Source: Nannobrachium achirus
Lineage: Eukaryota; Chordata; Actinopteri; Myctophiformes; Myctophidae
Reading direction: 5' to 3'
Length of the DNA: 64,000 bases
Assembly: GCA_963921795.1 (NCBI GenBank)
Contig: OY997641.1
Coordinates: 56,557,693 to 56,621,692 of the forward strand
Shown here: positions 11,125 through 23,600 of the stretch, piece after piece
How the letters are laid out: each line of letters begins with the position of its first letter
Numbering within the stretch: the stretch's first letter is position 1
Program-made: the position numbers and the translations under genes
The notes under the pieces: model-generated
Told to the model about the DNA's origin: nothing
The model's input: only the letters and a program-made list of their open reading frames with translations
Database searches by the model: none

Positions 11125-12204
11125 CTGTAATGTCAACAGAAGAGTTGAGCTGTTGAGCATATCCTTATGTCTCTGTCCAACCCCCCAGCACCAACAAGGT
11201 GCTCTAGTCGTCGTAACAAAATATGGTGATCGATAGTGTCAAATGCAGCTCAATTGGCAGGGCTGTTGTGGGCTGGTTCATGGCTGTACTAACTATGGGG
11301 GCTACAAGGGCAACTACTTTTACGACCATCATTTCGACCGGAGGGTTAGCGACTCACTCCACAGAGGTTAGGGTTAGGGTGAGGGTTAGAGTCGGGTGTC
11401 GAGATGACACGTAGTAACAACAACACGCTCCCCTTTTCTTTACATTATAGACCAGAACAAAAACTCATAACAAATATAATAAAAGTGTATTACATTGACA
11501 CCACTACCAGCAAGGATAATCCGGCCCTGGCTGAGCTACTTTATGTTGTTGTTGTTGTTCAGTACCTTTTTCATGACATAAAGAGAGCCAGAGTGAAGGA
11601 AAAAAGGAAAGTCTGCACTGCTCTCCCCTCATTTTTATTTTAACCACAAGTGAACAATATTCTATTCCCAAACAGGGCTTCATCAACTGCATTTAAAGAA
11701 CGCTGGGGATGTGCATACTGTAGGACCCTGCCTTTTTCCATTTAGAGCTGGAGTGTTGTTTATTCCAGGCATAGTTTGACATCATGCACATGTTGTTTTT
11801 CTGTTTCTCTGGCGTGCTGCAACGTGTTTGTGCAGAGCGGCAGCCAGAAAAAGGAGTGTTCTTCACCTTCATTTACAGGAATAACTTCTCAGTCCTTAAT
11901 GTGTTGACAACACTTTAATAAGAGTCCTTTTTTTGAAGTTTCTTCTAGCTCTAGCAGTAATAAGGTAAGCAGTGATCTGGCAATATACTGTACTACATGT
12001 TATAAATGTAATTAAATCAGGTCAGCCTGTACTAAAGCTACTGTAGACCACATAATAAGATTATGGTACTTTTACTTTATACTTCTACTCCACTACATCT
12101 CAGAGGCACATACAGTACTTTTTAGTCCACCACAATTATTTCGCAGCTTTAGTTACTAGTTACTTTACAGATTTTGATTATTGAAAAAAAAAAAAGAAGA
12201 ATGT

Positions 12205-12325
<121 letters not shown>

Positions 12326-12485
12326 ATAGGGGAGAGTGGGGTAAACTGAGACACTTTTTACATTTGCTCCCCTCTAGGTGAACTAAAAGATATATCAGTA
12401 AAAATGTACAAATTTCCCAGTAATTTGGGATGTTTCCTAACAATGGAAGTTATCAGAATGTATTCAAGAAAAAAGGCAGTGAAAT

Positions 12486-13172
12486 GAACAAAATGTATCC
12501 AACCGTTTCTGACACTTGTGACAGATGCAACATTTCCAAGGGCACGCTGGGACACACGTTCTGGTCGTGCCCAAGGATTGTTCCATTCTGGGAAAGTATT
12601 TTTGCATGGTACAGCAATGTATACCGCACTCATATCGAACCTGACGCACTAACTGTCCTGTTTGGTTGCTCCGAAGCCTCTCTCGCTCTGCCGTATGCGG
12701 TACAGCAGACTCTTATGCTTGGTACACTTATTGCGAAACGAATCATTCTAACCGAGTGGAAGACCGCTGTCATTCCAAGTTTCACTAAATGGCTTAATGA
12801 GTTTGTATCATTGATACATTTGGAGAGGCTGCGATGTCACAGACAGGACAGTCTTGCAACATATGAATATATCTGGGGTCCTATTACGGGTCATCTTGAC
12901 TCTTTATGACTATGACTGCCCATGACATCAAGTAGCCATACTGTATGTATGTTGTACATCTCGTATACCTCTGTAGGCTATAATTGTTCACTACTTCAAG
13001 TAGGCCTAGGCCTAACTGTCCCAAGTGTTTTTAAATAAGACTTTTGTATTTTTTGTATGATAGGTTACCACTCTCGTTTATACTGTATGCTCTCCAGTCT
13101 GGTGTGTGTTGTCTTGTTTGTCTTGTATATGTCTTTTTTTAATCAAATAAAAATTAATATAAAAAAAAAAAA
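12486..13172 (+). mobile_element. 5'-truncated L1/Tx1-like LINE, ORF2 C-terminus
   Basis: The frame to the stop at 12907-12909 encodes the C-terminal end of a LINE polymerase: CCHC knuckle CDRCNISKGTLGHTFWSC, then LIAKRIILTEWK, a TKWLNEF segment and a closing YEYIWGP, all typical of L1/Tx1 elements. A 3' untranslated region of about 240 bp ends in AATAAA-like text and a poly-A of about 12. The left junction is placed by comparison with the related repeat at 34.9 kb, which continues differently after this point. Confidence 0.8.
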
Positions 13173-13406
13173 GACCAGATAAATCAAGGGGGTAAAGTGA
13201 TCCACTTATTTTTTTCTCTTTAAAACTACCATAAAAACACAGAAACCCGGTTAACCAGGTTAAATATGCACAATTATTAATACAAAAATGTACATAGCAG
13301 AAATTATTTTAATAGTGTTTGTCCTGTCATTTCCACCCATGTGTCAAATAATATGACACATGAGCAGAAAGAAAAAAGAAAAAAACCCTATAAAAATATT
13401 ATAAAA

Positions 13407-13583
13407 GGGTTTACCAAACTTTTCTCAGTTGTTCCTCATGTAATTTTTCCTGTAGAATCCATTTCTGCAAAGTATATTCAAAACATTAAAAAACCCAAAA
13501 ATAAAATATGTAAAAAAGAAATGGATTCTACAGGGAAGAATACATAGGAATCAATTGAGAAAAGTTTGGTACACCCTTTAATC
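13407..13583. repeat. Foldback MITE
   Basis: Arms containing TTTACCAAACTTTTCTCAGT and AATTGAGAAAAGTTTGGTAC with a second inner inverted pair GTAGAATCCATTTC / GAAATGGATTCTAC. A half copy is at 14805-14880 and a full relative at 27520-27726. Confidence 0.7.
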
Positions 13584-14273
13584 AGGTTTTTACAGCTTTC
13601 TCTCTTCCTGCGTAATCTTTCTTTATTCTTTTCTTTTTTGAATGATTTTCTTTGTAGCATGATACTGTTGTGTTGCATCAGGATAAACATGAAAGTAGTA
13701 GACATTGCATTCCATGCCATGACAATCATTTTAATCAGTGTTCAAGTTTCTTGCTCCGATGTTCCATTACTTAACTAGAATGGAATGACAATAATGTTCC
13801 AAGCCTTTCTTATCAACAGAATACCTGTCCTTAATGAAAACAACAACTATTAGTTTCCTTGCCAAAAAGAAAACTAGTTTAGCTGGTAGAATCAGATCTC
13901 CTCCTGTCCTCAAGTAACAACACTCTCTTCAAAGCCAGCAGTCTCTAGTCTATACTGTCAGTCTGAAAAGAATTGTGCCAAATGTCACTAACAAGGTTGT
14001 GTTTTATTCATCTTATTTCAAATAACACAACACAACGCTAGAAAAAAAAAAAGATTGTGTGTGGTGGAGAGAATAAGCAGCTTCTTTCTTTATTTGATAT
14101 AGATTTTATTTTTCATTTTCAAAGTTACAGCAGTCAGCAGTATGGAGACAGAAGTGGTGTATTTGCCATTAAAAAAAAGCAATACTGTGATAACCTTTAG
14201 GTTTCTGGTGTCACCCATGCAGGCAAAGACCTCCCCTATCAGTACTCCCAGGTACATTTCTGGAACAGTTGTG

Positions 14274-14411
<138 letters not shown>

Positions 14412-14494
14412 TGAGTGCGCGTACGTACGTGCGTGCATGTGTAGCCCCCACAGTTAGTACCAGCCATGAACCAGCGACAACAGCCCTGCAAATC

Positions 14495-14590
14495 GGGCTC
14501 AGCCCTATTGGCACGACTGGTTGTGCGTTGGACTGTCGAGTGGGAGTCCCGGGTTCAATCCCTGCTTCCGTGTCTCACTACACATGCATG
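14495..14590 (+). mobile_element. tRNA-derived SINE fragment
   Basis: tRNA-like text with A-box-like ACGACTGGTTGTGCG and B box GGGTTCAATCC. No complete cloverleaf, so a SINE head rather than a tRNA gene. The adjacent 14436-14494 segment is inverted relative to 11245-11310. Confidence 0.5.
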
Positions 14591-15279
14591 CGTGCCTGCC
14601 TGCCTGCCTGCGTGAGTGTTGTGCTGGGAAGTCTCAGAAGCCACTAAGTGTCCAGAATGCTACCAGCCTCCACCTGAGCGGTTCTTCTGCCCACAGTAAA
14701 ACCCACTCACCTGACACAAAGTCCTGGATGAAGAGGTGAACAGAGGCTCTGAATTAGTCAAATGTGCTAATTATCTCATTAATTATGCACAATACAACAA
14801 TAGCCTATACTTTGCAGATTCTACAGGGGAAAATACATAGTAATCAATTGAGAGAAGTTTGGTACACCCTTTAATCAGGTTTGTACAGCTTTCTCTTGGT
14901 CTATCATGTTGGGGTAATGTGAAATAGTGTCTCACTTTACCCCGAAGCAATTGTCTCACTTTACCCCATAGCCACATTTTGGGGAAAAGGACTTCTCTTA
15001 TCAATTCAGGGTAATGTTTAGCTAGCATCTATCACATGGATTTATAAGTTGGTAGTTCATCAACATGTATGATATAAAATGTTCTCCCTGATTCAATTTG
15101 CTGTGACACAACAGCTGATTATGTTGACAGCAAGAAAATTTACTTTTACGTCAGCACTATCAGGTCCTCTCCTTCATGGCAAGGGGAAAATTCAAGGGTC
15201 TTGAAAATATAATGGTCACATGACCACAAATGTGTTTCAATGCCTAGATCCAGGGGGTGTCTCAGTTTATCCCACTCTC

Positions 15280-15320
<41 letters not shown>

Positions 15321-15322
<2 letters not shown>

Positions 15323-15666
15323 ACGGAGGTGATCCAATATCTTAGTCCAATATCTTAACCATCACTCCAAAGGGACATCCCTATGGAACAAGAGCAGATA
15401 CTAGACTTTTGAGGCTTCAGGCTGGGGCTGTGACTCTCTCCACCACACTCACCCCCCTTTGACCTCCTCCTACGGGGAAGCCCGGATCCAGGTCACGGCA
15501 CCAACGTAACGGAGGTGATCCGAACCTCCCCACCCGGTTTCGAACCCGGGTCTCCTGCGTGAAAGTCCAATATCTTAACCATCACTCCAAAGGGACATCC
15601 CTATGGAACGAGAGCAGATACTAGACTTTTGAGGCTTCAGGCTGGGGCTGCGACTCTCTCCGCCAC
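15321..15666 (-). repeat. Tandem pair with tRNA-like SINE segment
   Basis: A unit beginning TAACGGAGGTGATCC occurs twice (15321 and about 15506), each followed by about 105 bp of matching sequence (CCATCACTCCAAAGGGACAT onward). On the minus strand the second unit reads GGAGTGATGGTTAAG and then CCCGGGTTCGAAACC, like the A and B boxes of a tRNA-derived SINE. Confidence 0.55.
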
Positions 15667-16217
15667 ATATATTAAGCACCTATTTTAGATAGGCTAATGT
15701 GTCTCGATGTGACACATTGTGAGCATGTAGATTAGCTATTTTCAAAATATTTTTATGTATCTGAAAACTTAAAATGCAACATTCTGCACAATGCATGGAC
15801 ACTTTTACTTTTGGTACTTTAAGTACATTTTAAGTACAAATCTGATGCCCATACATTTGTACTGAAGTACACAATGTGAGTACTTTTCCACCTCTGCCAA
15901 ACTGACATACTAAACACTAGTGGTAAAATGAACAGATTGGGGGGTTAGAAATCACAAGCCTTCCTTCCCTTTCAAATTGATTATATCCACTGGACTCACA
16001 AGGTTGTTTTGATAGTTCTCTGCAAATAAAGATTGCGTGATTTTTTTTCGTAGCGGCTATCTGGCAAACCCCACCCTGGCAGCGTGTGATTGGCCTGCAG
16101 CGGTCCAAGGCACTACAGTCCCTTTGAGCCGCATTGTCGCTATGTCTACATGTTATCTTTTCGACAACCCTACTCTTCCCCTAACCCTAAACCTAACCTC
16201 TGTGGGGTGTAGCAAGA

Positions 16218-16295
16218 AAGACTGGCACAACCTGGATACGAACCCAGGGCGCAAGGATTAGAATCCTAGATACCAATCCACTAAGCCACAGAGGC
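16218..16295 (-). mobile_element. tRNA-like SINE head or tRNA pseudogene
   Basis: The minus strand reads TCTGTGGCTTAGTGGATTGG (A box) and CTGGGTTCGTATCCAG (B box and T arm). The anticodon stem pairs poorly, so a functional tRNA is not supported. Confidence 0.5.
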
Positions 16296-16813
16296 AGATG
16301 CTGGGAAAGGCATTCTGTCTGTATTAGTAGGGGAGAAAAAGCCTCGCATAGGGGAGCCATTACATTTAGATATCACGCATAAAGATTGAGTTTATGTCAA
16401 ACTTGAACCTCATTCAAGTTTGGTTTTATGCATTTTAATTATAATTCATACTTTCAGTTTGATGCTGCTCGTTGATGCTGCACTGTGACTGACCTCAAAA
16501 TACCTTGAAATGAAACAAAATATTGATATGATTGACAGCAGTGATAAAAGAGGTACTCAGCTGTTAAGTAAAAGTATCAATACCACAATGTAGCAATATT
16601 CTGTAGTAAGTGCAAGTCCTTATTATTCAAATTTCACTTGGGTAAAAGTATAAAAGTATTGGTATCAAAATGTGCTTATACATTTTTTAAATCCTATTTT
16701 TCTCAAAAGTGGCAGATCTGCAAAAAAGAAAAATAATAATCAAAATCTACAAAGTAACTAATCCTTCCCTATTCCGTTCAGCCAGCAGTACAGTAGCCTA
16801 CTAAAGCAAGGTG

Positions 16814-16856
<43 letters not shown>

Positions 16857-16872
16857 ATGCGTATGTGTGTGG

Positions 16873-16906
<34 letters not shown>

Positions 16907-16944
16907 CTTAATTTTGTTCACTTACCGTACTTGCTTTAGTTTAT

Positions 16945-17880
16945 GTGAGATGAGATGAGATATACTTTATTAATCCCTGAGGGGAAATTAAGACGTTACT
17001 GCAGCACAGTGTAAACACACAAATAAACTACAAGACAACAGGAACACACAGACAATGGACACAATCACAAAATACCAGGATCGACAAATACATGAGGGAG
17101 AGAGTTCTTATAAGTCCTCGGCTCGTTATACAGTCTGGTGGCAGTTGGCAAGAAAGAGAGTCTGTATCGCTCAAGCCCCCAGAACCCTGGGGGCGCCCTG
17201 AAACAAAATGGACATGGTGGCCGTTTGAGGTACTGCAGTTGGGGCTTCTATTCATGAACCTCATGGACGCGCATCTAGGCTTCTTTGTATTGACGCGCGT
17301 TGCAAAATGTGTCACAGAAGCCAAATAGAAGCCCCACTACGTCACGTTTCAGAGGCGTCTCAAACGCGGAAGTACGCTTCATGCGCTGGGTGAGCAACTC
17401 AATGCAAGTGGACGGGCGGGGATATCCGGTGTCCTCTCTATTCTTATTATAACTCTATGGTATCGCTCCGTATGCATTTTCGGAGGGAAAGTGAGCCTCT
17501 GGCTAAAGGTGCTCTTCCTGTCCTGCAGATCACCATAGAGTGGATGGGACGGGTTAACCATGATGGAGTTCAGTTTGCCCCTAATCCCCCTCTCAGCTAC
17601 TGACTGCAGCCCTTCGACTCGGAGGCCAACTACTGAGGTGGCCCTCTTAATTAGCTTGCTCAACTCCCATGCCTTAATGCCACTTCCCCAGCATACCACT
17701 GCATGAAGCAGAATGCTGGCTACAACAGACTGGTAAAACATATACAGTAGTCTGCTACACACATTGAAGGACTTGAGCCTCCTCATGAGGTACAGTCTGC
17801 ACTGTCCCTTTTTATAGACAGCCTCTGTGTTGTTTCTCCAGTCCAGATCCAAGTTCATGTGCTCACAAATCCTGCTGTTT
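16945..17880 (-). mobile_element. CR1/L2-group LINE 3' fragment with nested insertion
   Basis: The minus frame from 17858 encodes a polymerase C-terminal part (LDWRNNTEAVYKKGQCRLY, MFYQSVVASILLHAVVCWG, SVVGLRVEGLQSVAERG, NPSHPLYGDLQ), followed by a 3' untranslated region ending TTTATTAATCCCTGAGGGGA (plus-strand reading near 16970). The coding part is cut by 287 bp at 17173-17459. Confidence 0.75.
17173..17459. mobile_element. 287-bp insertion inside the LINE fragment
   Basis: Flanked by a 9-bp direct repeat GTATCGCTC (17164-17172 and 17460-17468) and absent from the expected LINE text. GC-rich with CpGs. The family is not recognised; a 9-bp duplication could suit a Mutator-like element or a short retroposon. 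Confidence 0.6.
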
Positions 17881-17904
17881 ATTTCATTACCACAGTGAGC
17901 TGAA

Positions 17905-17906
<2 letters not shown>

Positions 17907-17995
<89 letters not shown>
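17907..17995. repeat. (CT)n microsatellite
   Basis: About 88 bp of CT with one ACT interruption. Confidence 0.95.
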
Positions 17996-17997
<2 letters not shown>

Positions 17998-17999
17998 TT

Positions 18000-19985
18000 G
18001 GCCCATCATATGTTTTCCAGCTATGATCCTATAATGATCTCTGTAGTAGACTCACCCTTCTGCACAAGATCCCATGTACAGAGTGGGTAGGCAACCACAT
18101 CACTGGATGCACACAGCCCCTGCACAAGACTTTGTAGTTGTTGCCTTGTAAATGTGCAGGACAATGCAAGCTTTCTTACTTGCATAGTCTGACAGTTCTG
18201 ACGAGGAAGAGATTCAGTAGTTCACACCATGTTAAATGTCATGTTATTTTAATATTATAAGAATGTATAATATTATGTATAGTATGTATAATAGTATTAA
18301 TGTAATTTTGATCAGCTAAAACTATTTAGCTTATTTGTTGTGCATTTGAGGGCAGGATCAACATAGAAGTCAGGGCTAAGAAGTGCCAATTCTGGATCCA
18401 AAATTACATTGACATTGACCTTGAACACATGACACTGAACTTGAATTGTCACCTCATCAGCACCAAGAAAACATATACTTTGATTGCAAAATCATCCAAA
18501 TCGACACATTTGTTTCTGGGTGGTTATATAGCACCTTTATTTCCAGATATCAGGTATAACTTAAGGGCTGAAAACAAGTAATGAGCTGCTATTTTGACAT
18601 TGCTATCATATAATTTCATAAACTACAGACAGAAAAATCACATGCAACCTTTGCCCCCTCCAATGTTACCAATATATAAAAATTAGGGGTCTGGCCTACA
18701 TCTTAGAACAATGAAATTAACTCATAAATAGCACAGTTCACTTCACACTAGGTGTGATTTCTTTTTCTTGGACCCTCATAACTTGTGAGTGTGTACAAAT
18801 GGAACCAAATGGACCCTTAATACGCTGTTTTGAAACTAAAAGTCCTCCGGCTCCGTGTGTCATCCAGTCATTTTTTATAGGCAGTGTTTCGATGCCTACC
18901 CAGGGGGCAAAACCCCCCTTTTTTAAGAGACCTGCATTTCCCTGTTATAAAAGGTCATCATTATCACTGGAGATCAGGCTACATATGAACTCGCAGTTGC
19001 CATCAGAAACAAGTACCAAGATGAGTTTGGCAATTTTGCTGGGAGGCTTCCACTAAGCTCACAACTACATGAAGACTATTTGCAAGATTATCAGGGATGC
19101 TGGGACACTCAGAAGTTAGAAATAATCCAGGCGAGGCGCCCAGAGAATCAGCAAGAATGCTACCCTACCTCACTTCAGCAGGCCATACAAGTACGGGCAG
19201 CAATCTTTACCTGTATTTGCCTTAGATGAAGAAATTACCAGAAACAGCTTCAGAGGTACATGAAGCACTGATGGCAGGTGTATTTGTTGGCAGTGTTTCT
19301 CTTGATATGCTACTGGAGCGGACCTATAATGTATGTACTACTGTATATAATGCCGAGCTACTGCGCATTAAGCTCAGCTTCAGGCGCGTAGCTAAAGGCA
19401 AAGCAGAAAAAAAGAAGAAGAAAACTTTTATTTTGAAATGCCCACTGGATTGAGAGGAATACTATACTGTGGAGAAAATGTTGCATTGGGGCTTAGTGGG
19501 GGGTCGACGTCAGTGCTCAGCTATTTAGCAGTACAGCAAGCTCACACTGTGAGCTTGTAAATCTGCTATTTCAAAAAGATATTGAATAGGCCTATTAGGC
19601 ACCACATATTTTCAGATGGGAGTCTGCGACTGTGGAAAAATATATTAATCCAGGGGTCCTTGATATGAAAACATTTGGAAACCACTGGTTTAAAAAGAAC
19701 ATTAGAAAGCAAGCCCAATAAGCAACTACACTTACCAAAAGTGCTTATCATGGCAACATAATTTTCACCATGAGCCCAACATCATTGTGTTTCCTGTTTA
19801 TCACTTTCCCCGGTGTTTCACCTAGCCCAGGTGTTTCGCCCTACTTCCTGGGAAGTTTACAAGGTATTTAAGGAGGTAGGGAAACCCGTGAACCACTGGG
19901 CATGCGCCATGACCGGCCATGGGTGCCAAAACTCACAGCCTGAAGTGCGATGAAATACATGACAGTGAATGGAGCTGATTAGATC
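18000..19985. other. No gene recognised
   Basis: AT-rich sequence with short repeat scraps. One is a CACTTCACACTAGGTGTGAT motif at about 18740 that recurs at about 60665, and another is a degraded hairpin-family arm near 19542-19580. Short open frames show no domain. Confidence 0.4.
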
Positions 19986-19987
19986 AG

Positions 19988-20372
19988 CTCATGAACAAAC
20001 ACTATTTATGAACAACTGAGACCTTTGTCATATGAGGAATATAAAAGAAAAAGACATATCACAAGTATTTTTATGATCACTTGCTTTTTGATGTGCACAG
20101 TACATAATTAAATAATAATAATAATGATAACAGTAAATAATAGCCTAATAGTTTCTGCCTCATATCGCAAGATTTGGTTGCCAGACAGGAAACGGTGGAC
20201 AGTCTTGCGATACTTGGCACGTTTAGAAACACACTTTGTGCTCTTAAGATACTGACAGTGCGCACATCGAAAAACAACACAGAAATGTGTGACATGCCTT
20301 CTTTTATTTTCCTGAGCTGAGTATGTTATAAAGGTCTCAATTGTTGAGAAATAGTGTTTGTTCATGAGCTGC
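19988..20372. mobile_element. Foldback MITE, about 385 bp
   Basis: Inverted ends CTCATGAACAAACACTATTT (near 19988) and AAATAGTGTTTGTTCATGAG (near 20372), with GAGACCTTT-type extensions. A 159-codon minus frame crosses it but shows no recognisable domain. Confidence 0.6.
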
Positions 20373-20687
20373 TCCACACTCCAATGCATTCTACCGAACT
20401 TACGGCTACAATTTGGCACAAATGGTGCGACCAATCTGCCGGTTGGAATTGCGAGATAGCGAAAATGATGTTGGTGTCTCTTCCTTCTAAAAATTCCTTG
20501 GGAGAGGCCAGGAATAAGGTGAATAGTAGGCAGGACTATAGCTGTTTCTGGTAATAATTGTATGTCTTTGCCACCACTAGCCGGCATGGCGATGAACCCT
20601 GGTGGCTGTGAGTGTGTCAGCTACAAACTCTGTACTCTTCCCGCACCTCTCTTGTCTTATCTCTTTACTCATCTCCTCTCTTATCAG

Positions 20688-23600
20688 ACAACTACAGAAC
20701 ACCTCAGAGATGGACAAACTGGAGATCCAGAACAGTGTGTGTCTCTGTCCTCCGGGACCACATGCTGCACTTCTGACGGTTCCTCTTTATAAAGCATTCA
20801 CCAACGCCCACAGAGTAACAGCAGAGAAACACATGTCACTTCTGCCACAGAGCGTGTGGAGTCACTCTATGATACTGTTCACCTACGGAGACCGTCTGGG
20901 AGACAGAAGCATTGAGCAGCACATTGAGGCTGGAGGAGAAGACCTCTGCTGGCTTGTTGCCAAATGTGAGAACAGGTACCATGTCTTCAACAATGAGAAG
21001 AGAGATGACACTCAGGTCACACAGCTGCTGGAGAAGATAGACCAAATGGTGGCAGGAAACAGACACTATGAAGTTGATGGAGATGTTGCAGAGAAGTTGT
21101 CAGTGAGGAAGAGGAACATAGAGGAACGTGTCCAGACATTGATGACCAAGACACACAGACAGAGAACTGTTCTGAAAGCCCTGTTTGAAGGTAATTATTT
21201 ATTTTTAAAAAAAAAGAAAAGAAAATAAATACCGGTCAGCCAGTGTTATTAATTCAAATTATTAAACTGATGAAATAACAATAACACTTGAACAACCCAA
21301 GCCCCCACATCGTATGTACAACAATGTTAACAGTCAGTAAACAAACCAACTTACAGTATACTGTACGTTTTTACAGGGTATTTGTATTCTGTATTTTTTT
21401 TTAAAGACTTTAAGACATTTTTAATAATCATCATCATACCTGGAAGTTATTTCAATTTGTTTGAAGTTTGATGTTACTGATTTAATTATCAAAATATTAA
21501 CATGTTCCAGACATTAATTAATTAATTTCCATCACATTTACATAATTGATCACAATATTATAAGACCACTTTAAAGAAAGAAAATCATATAATGTGAGCT
21601 AACATTACTTATACTATTCTGTGGTCAATTCCGCCAGAATTCATTACTCTGTAATAATGAATATTATTTACTTACTTAATCCTCTTCGTGCAGGATAGGA
21701 CATAAGGTCTTCATAATATTGAATACTTAAAGATGGGGCCCCATGATTTTTCCCCCTCTAAACATGATTATCAGCTATTATGATTATACTAGGAGGAAGA
21801 TTTTTTTTCCAAAAAAGTGTACAGAAAGAGTTCAAATTTGTTTTTTGTGTGGCCACATCCACCAGTTCATTAAGTATGCCTGGTTGTCATGATGGGTGGT
21901 GACCCAGCCGAAGTTAGCCACACCCACGTGTGTTGGGTGATTGGTAAAAGGGGAGGGGTTGATTCTATGATGTAATTGTATCTGTGTTTTTGGACCAGCA
22001 CTTTTGACCCACAAGGTGGTAGCCTCCAGGTAGAAACCTCAAATACAGAGAAAATACATAATTGCTCATAACAACCACACCAGGGGGTCTAATGAAGTAC
22101 TGTGAACCTCATCGACACATGAAAAAAGTACCAAACTATGGCACCACCTCTTAAATAGTGAAATAGTGAACTAATGTAGAGTTTGTGTGTCAGGAGAACA
22201 TCAGAGTCTACCAGATGTGAGGCTGATGTTGGTTGGAGGACACCAGGGCACAAGGATGGTGGCTGGATGTGTCATACTGGAGGAGAATGTTGTGTTTCCA
22301 GAATGGGAGGTGAGTCATATTATATGAACATGGTATAATTAAGGCTGGGATTAACTGATTAATTGCGATTAATTAATTACAGAAAATTAACGTGATTAAA
22401 AAAATTAACGCATTTTAATCACACTTAGTTTTTGCACCACAGAACCTTCAGTTTTCGGGCATACCGATCATAGCAATGCACCAACCAAGAAGAGACAACA
22501 AACGCAAAGGGAGAAGTAGCCGATCAGAGCGCTTTGCTTGGCCCAGTGGATGCGAAATTTAGATTTACTCCTACAACAAAATATGTTTTACTAGGAAAAA
22601 AATGCTTCTCAGGTCAAATATTGATGTGCCATTAAAATGATTAATTGTGATTAATTAATCACAGAGCCTGTAATTAATTTGATTAAAAGTTTTAATCGCA
22701 TCCCAGCCCTAGTTATAATGAATGACCTCAATGTAATAAATATATCAAATACACACACACACACACAGACACACACACCCTATCTTAAATTACGTTCACA
22801 CATCAAAGGGTCATCGAGCCCCTGTTCTTTTACCCTCCTTTTTGTTGAAAGAAAGAATTGTCCTTGGTGTATGCAGGTGTAGATGCTGTATGCTGTATCT
22901 CCAGTAAAGGCTTGATTATAGTTGGTTGAACACTGCGTTGTGCACTGAAAATACCTGATCGACAAGCTCACATAAATGCAGCCAAGCGCGTAAGCTTGTA
23001 GATTGGCTTTTTGCAGATCTAGTTAGGTCTAATGATTCTATTTTGTTCATCACAGTCTATGCATTTAATTTGTGTCACTGTGGTACTATTAGACAAAGCT
23101 TGGGTCATATGTAGGACAGATTAGTCATTTAAAGTACAGTTTAACTTAAAACCTCCTAAGTCACATATATTATTTTAACTAACATACAGTAAACCTCATA
23201 TTCCAGACTAAACAGACAGAATGTGTCAGACAACAGAGACGAGTTGCTGACAGAAATGTGAGTGTGGTGATCTGTCCAGATTGGTCGACCACCCCTCCAT
23301 CACAGAAGATCAAAGATGTCCTTCTACATGGTGTGACTCTGTGTTCTCCTGGACCCCATGCTGTCCTAGTGAATGTTCCTGTCTGGTCCAGTTTCTCTGA
23401 AGCTGACAGGAGATCAGTGGAGGAGCACATAGAGCTGCTGGGGGACAAAGTCTGGAGACACGTTCTGGTTCTGTTCACATGGGGATTCTGGCTGGGAGAG
23501 AGATGTGTTGAGGAGTACATAGAGTCTGAAGGAGAACCTCTGAGGTGGCTCCTGGAGAAATGTGGCTACAGGTACCAGGTTCAACGCAACCATTCAGATG

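Larger units (their letters stand above)
8200..11200. repeat. Duplicated gene flank, left copy
   Basis: About 8200-8480, 9421-10650 and 11125-11200 match the blocks at about 37.14-38.16 kb and 49.3-50.5 kb. Shared landmarks are ATTTGGGTCTGACTCTGCCA, CCAACTGCTGGAA, ACTTCTCTTTCAGGACTTTG, CACACCATGG and a CA microsatellite. This copy is split by two hAT-like insertions absent from the other copies. No coding exon was recognised in it. Confidence 0.75.

Noticed and set aside
12430-12909. Host gene candidate of 159 codons
   Set aside because: It is the C-terminal part of a truncated L1/Tx1-like LINE joined to flanking repeat sequence.
14495-16295. tRNA genes at about 14500, 15550 and 16250
   Set aside because: A and B boxes are visible but the acceptor or anticodon stems do not pair properly; SINE heads are more likely.
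17379-17858. Host gene candidate on the minus strand
   Set aside because: LINE polymerase fragment cut by a 287-bp insertion.
20108-20587. 159-codon minus-strand frame
   Set aside because: Spans a foldback MITE and ends in a low-complexity Ile run; no recognisable domain.
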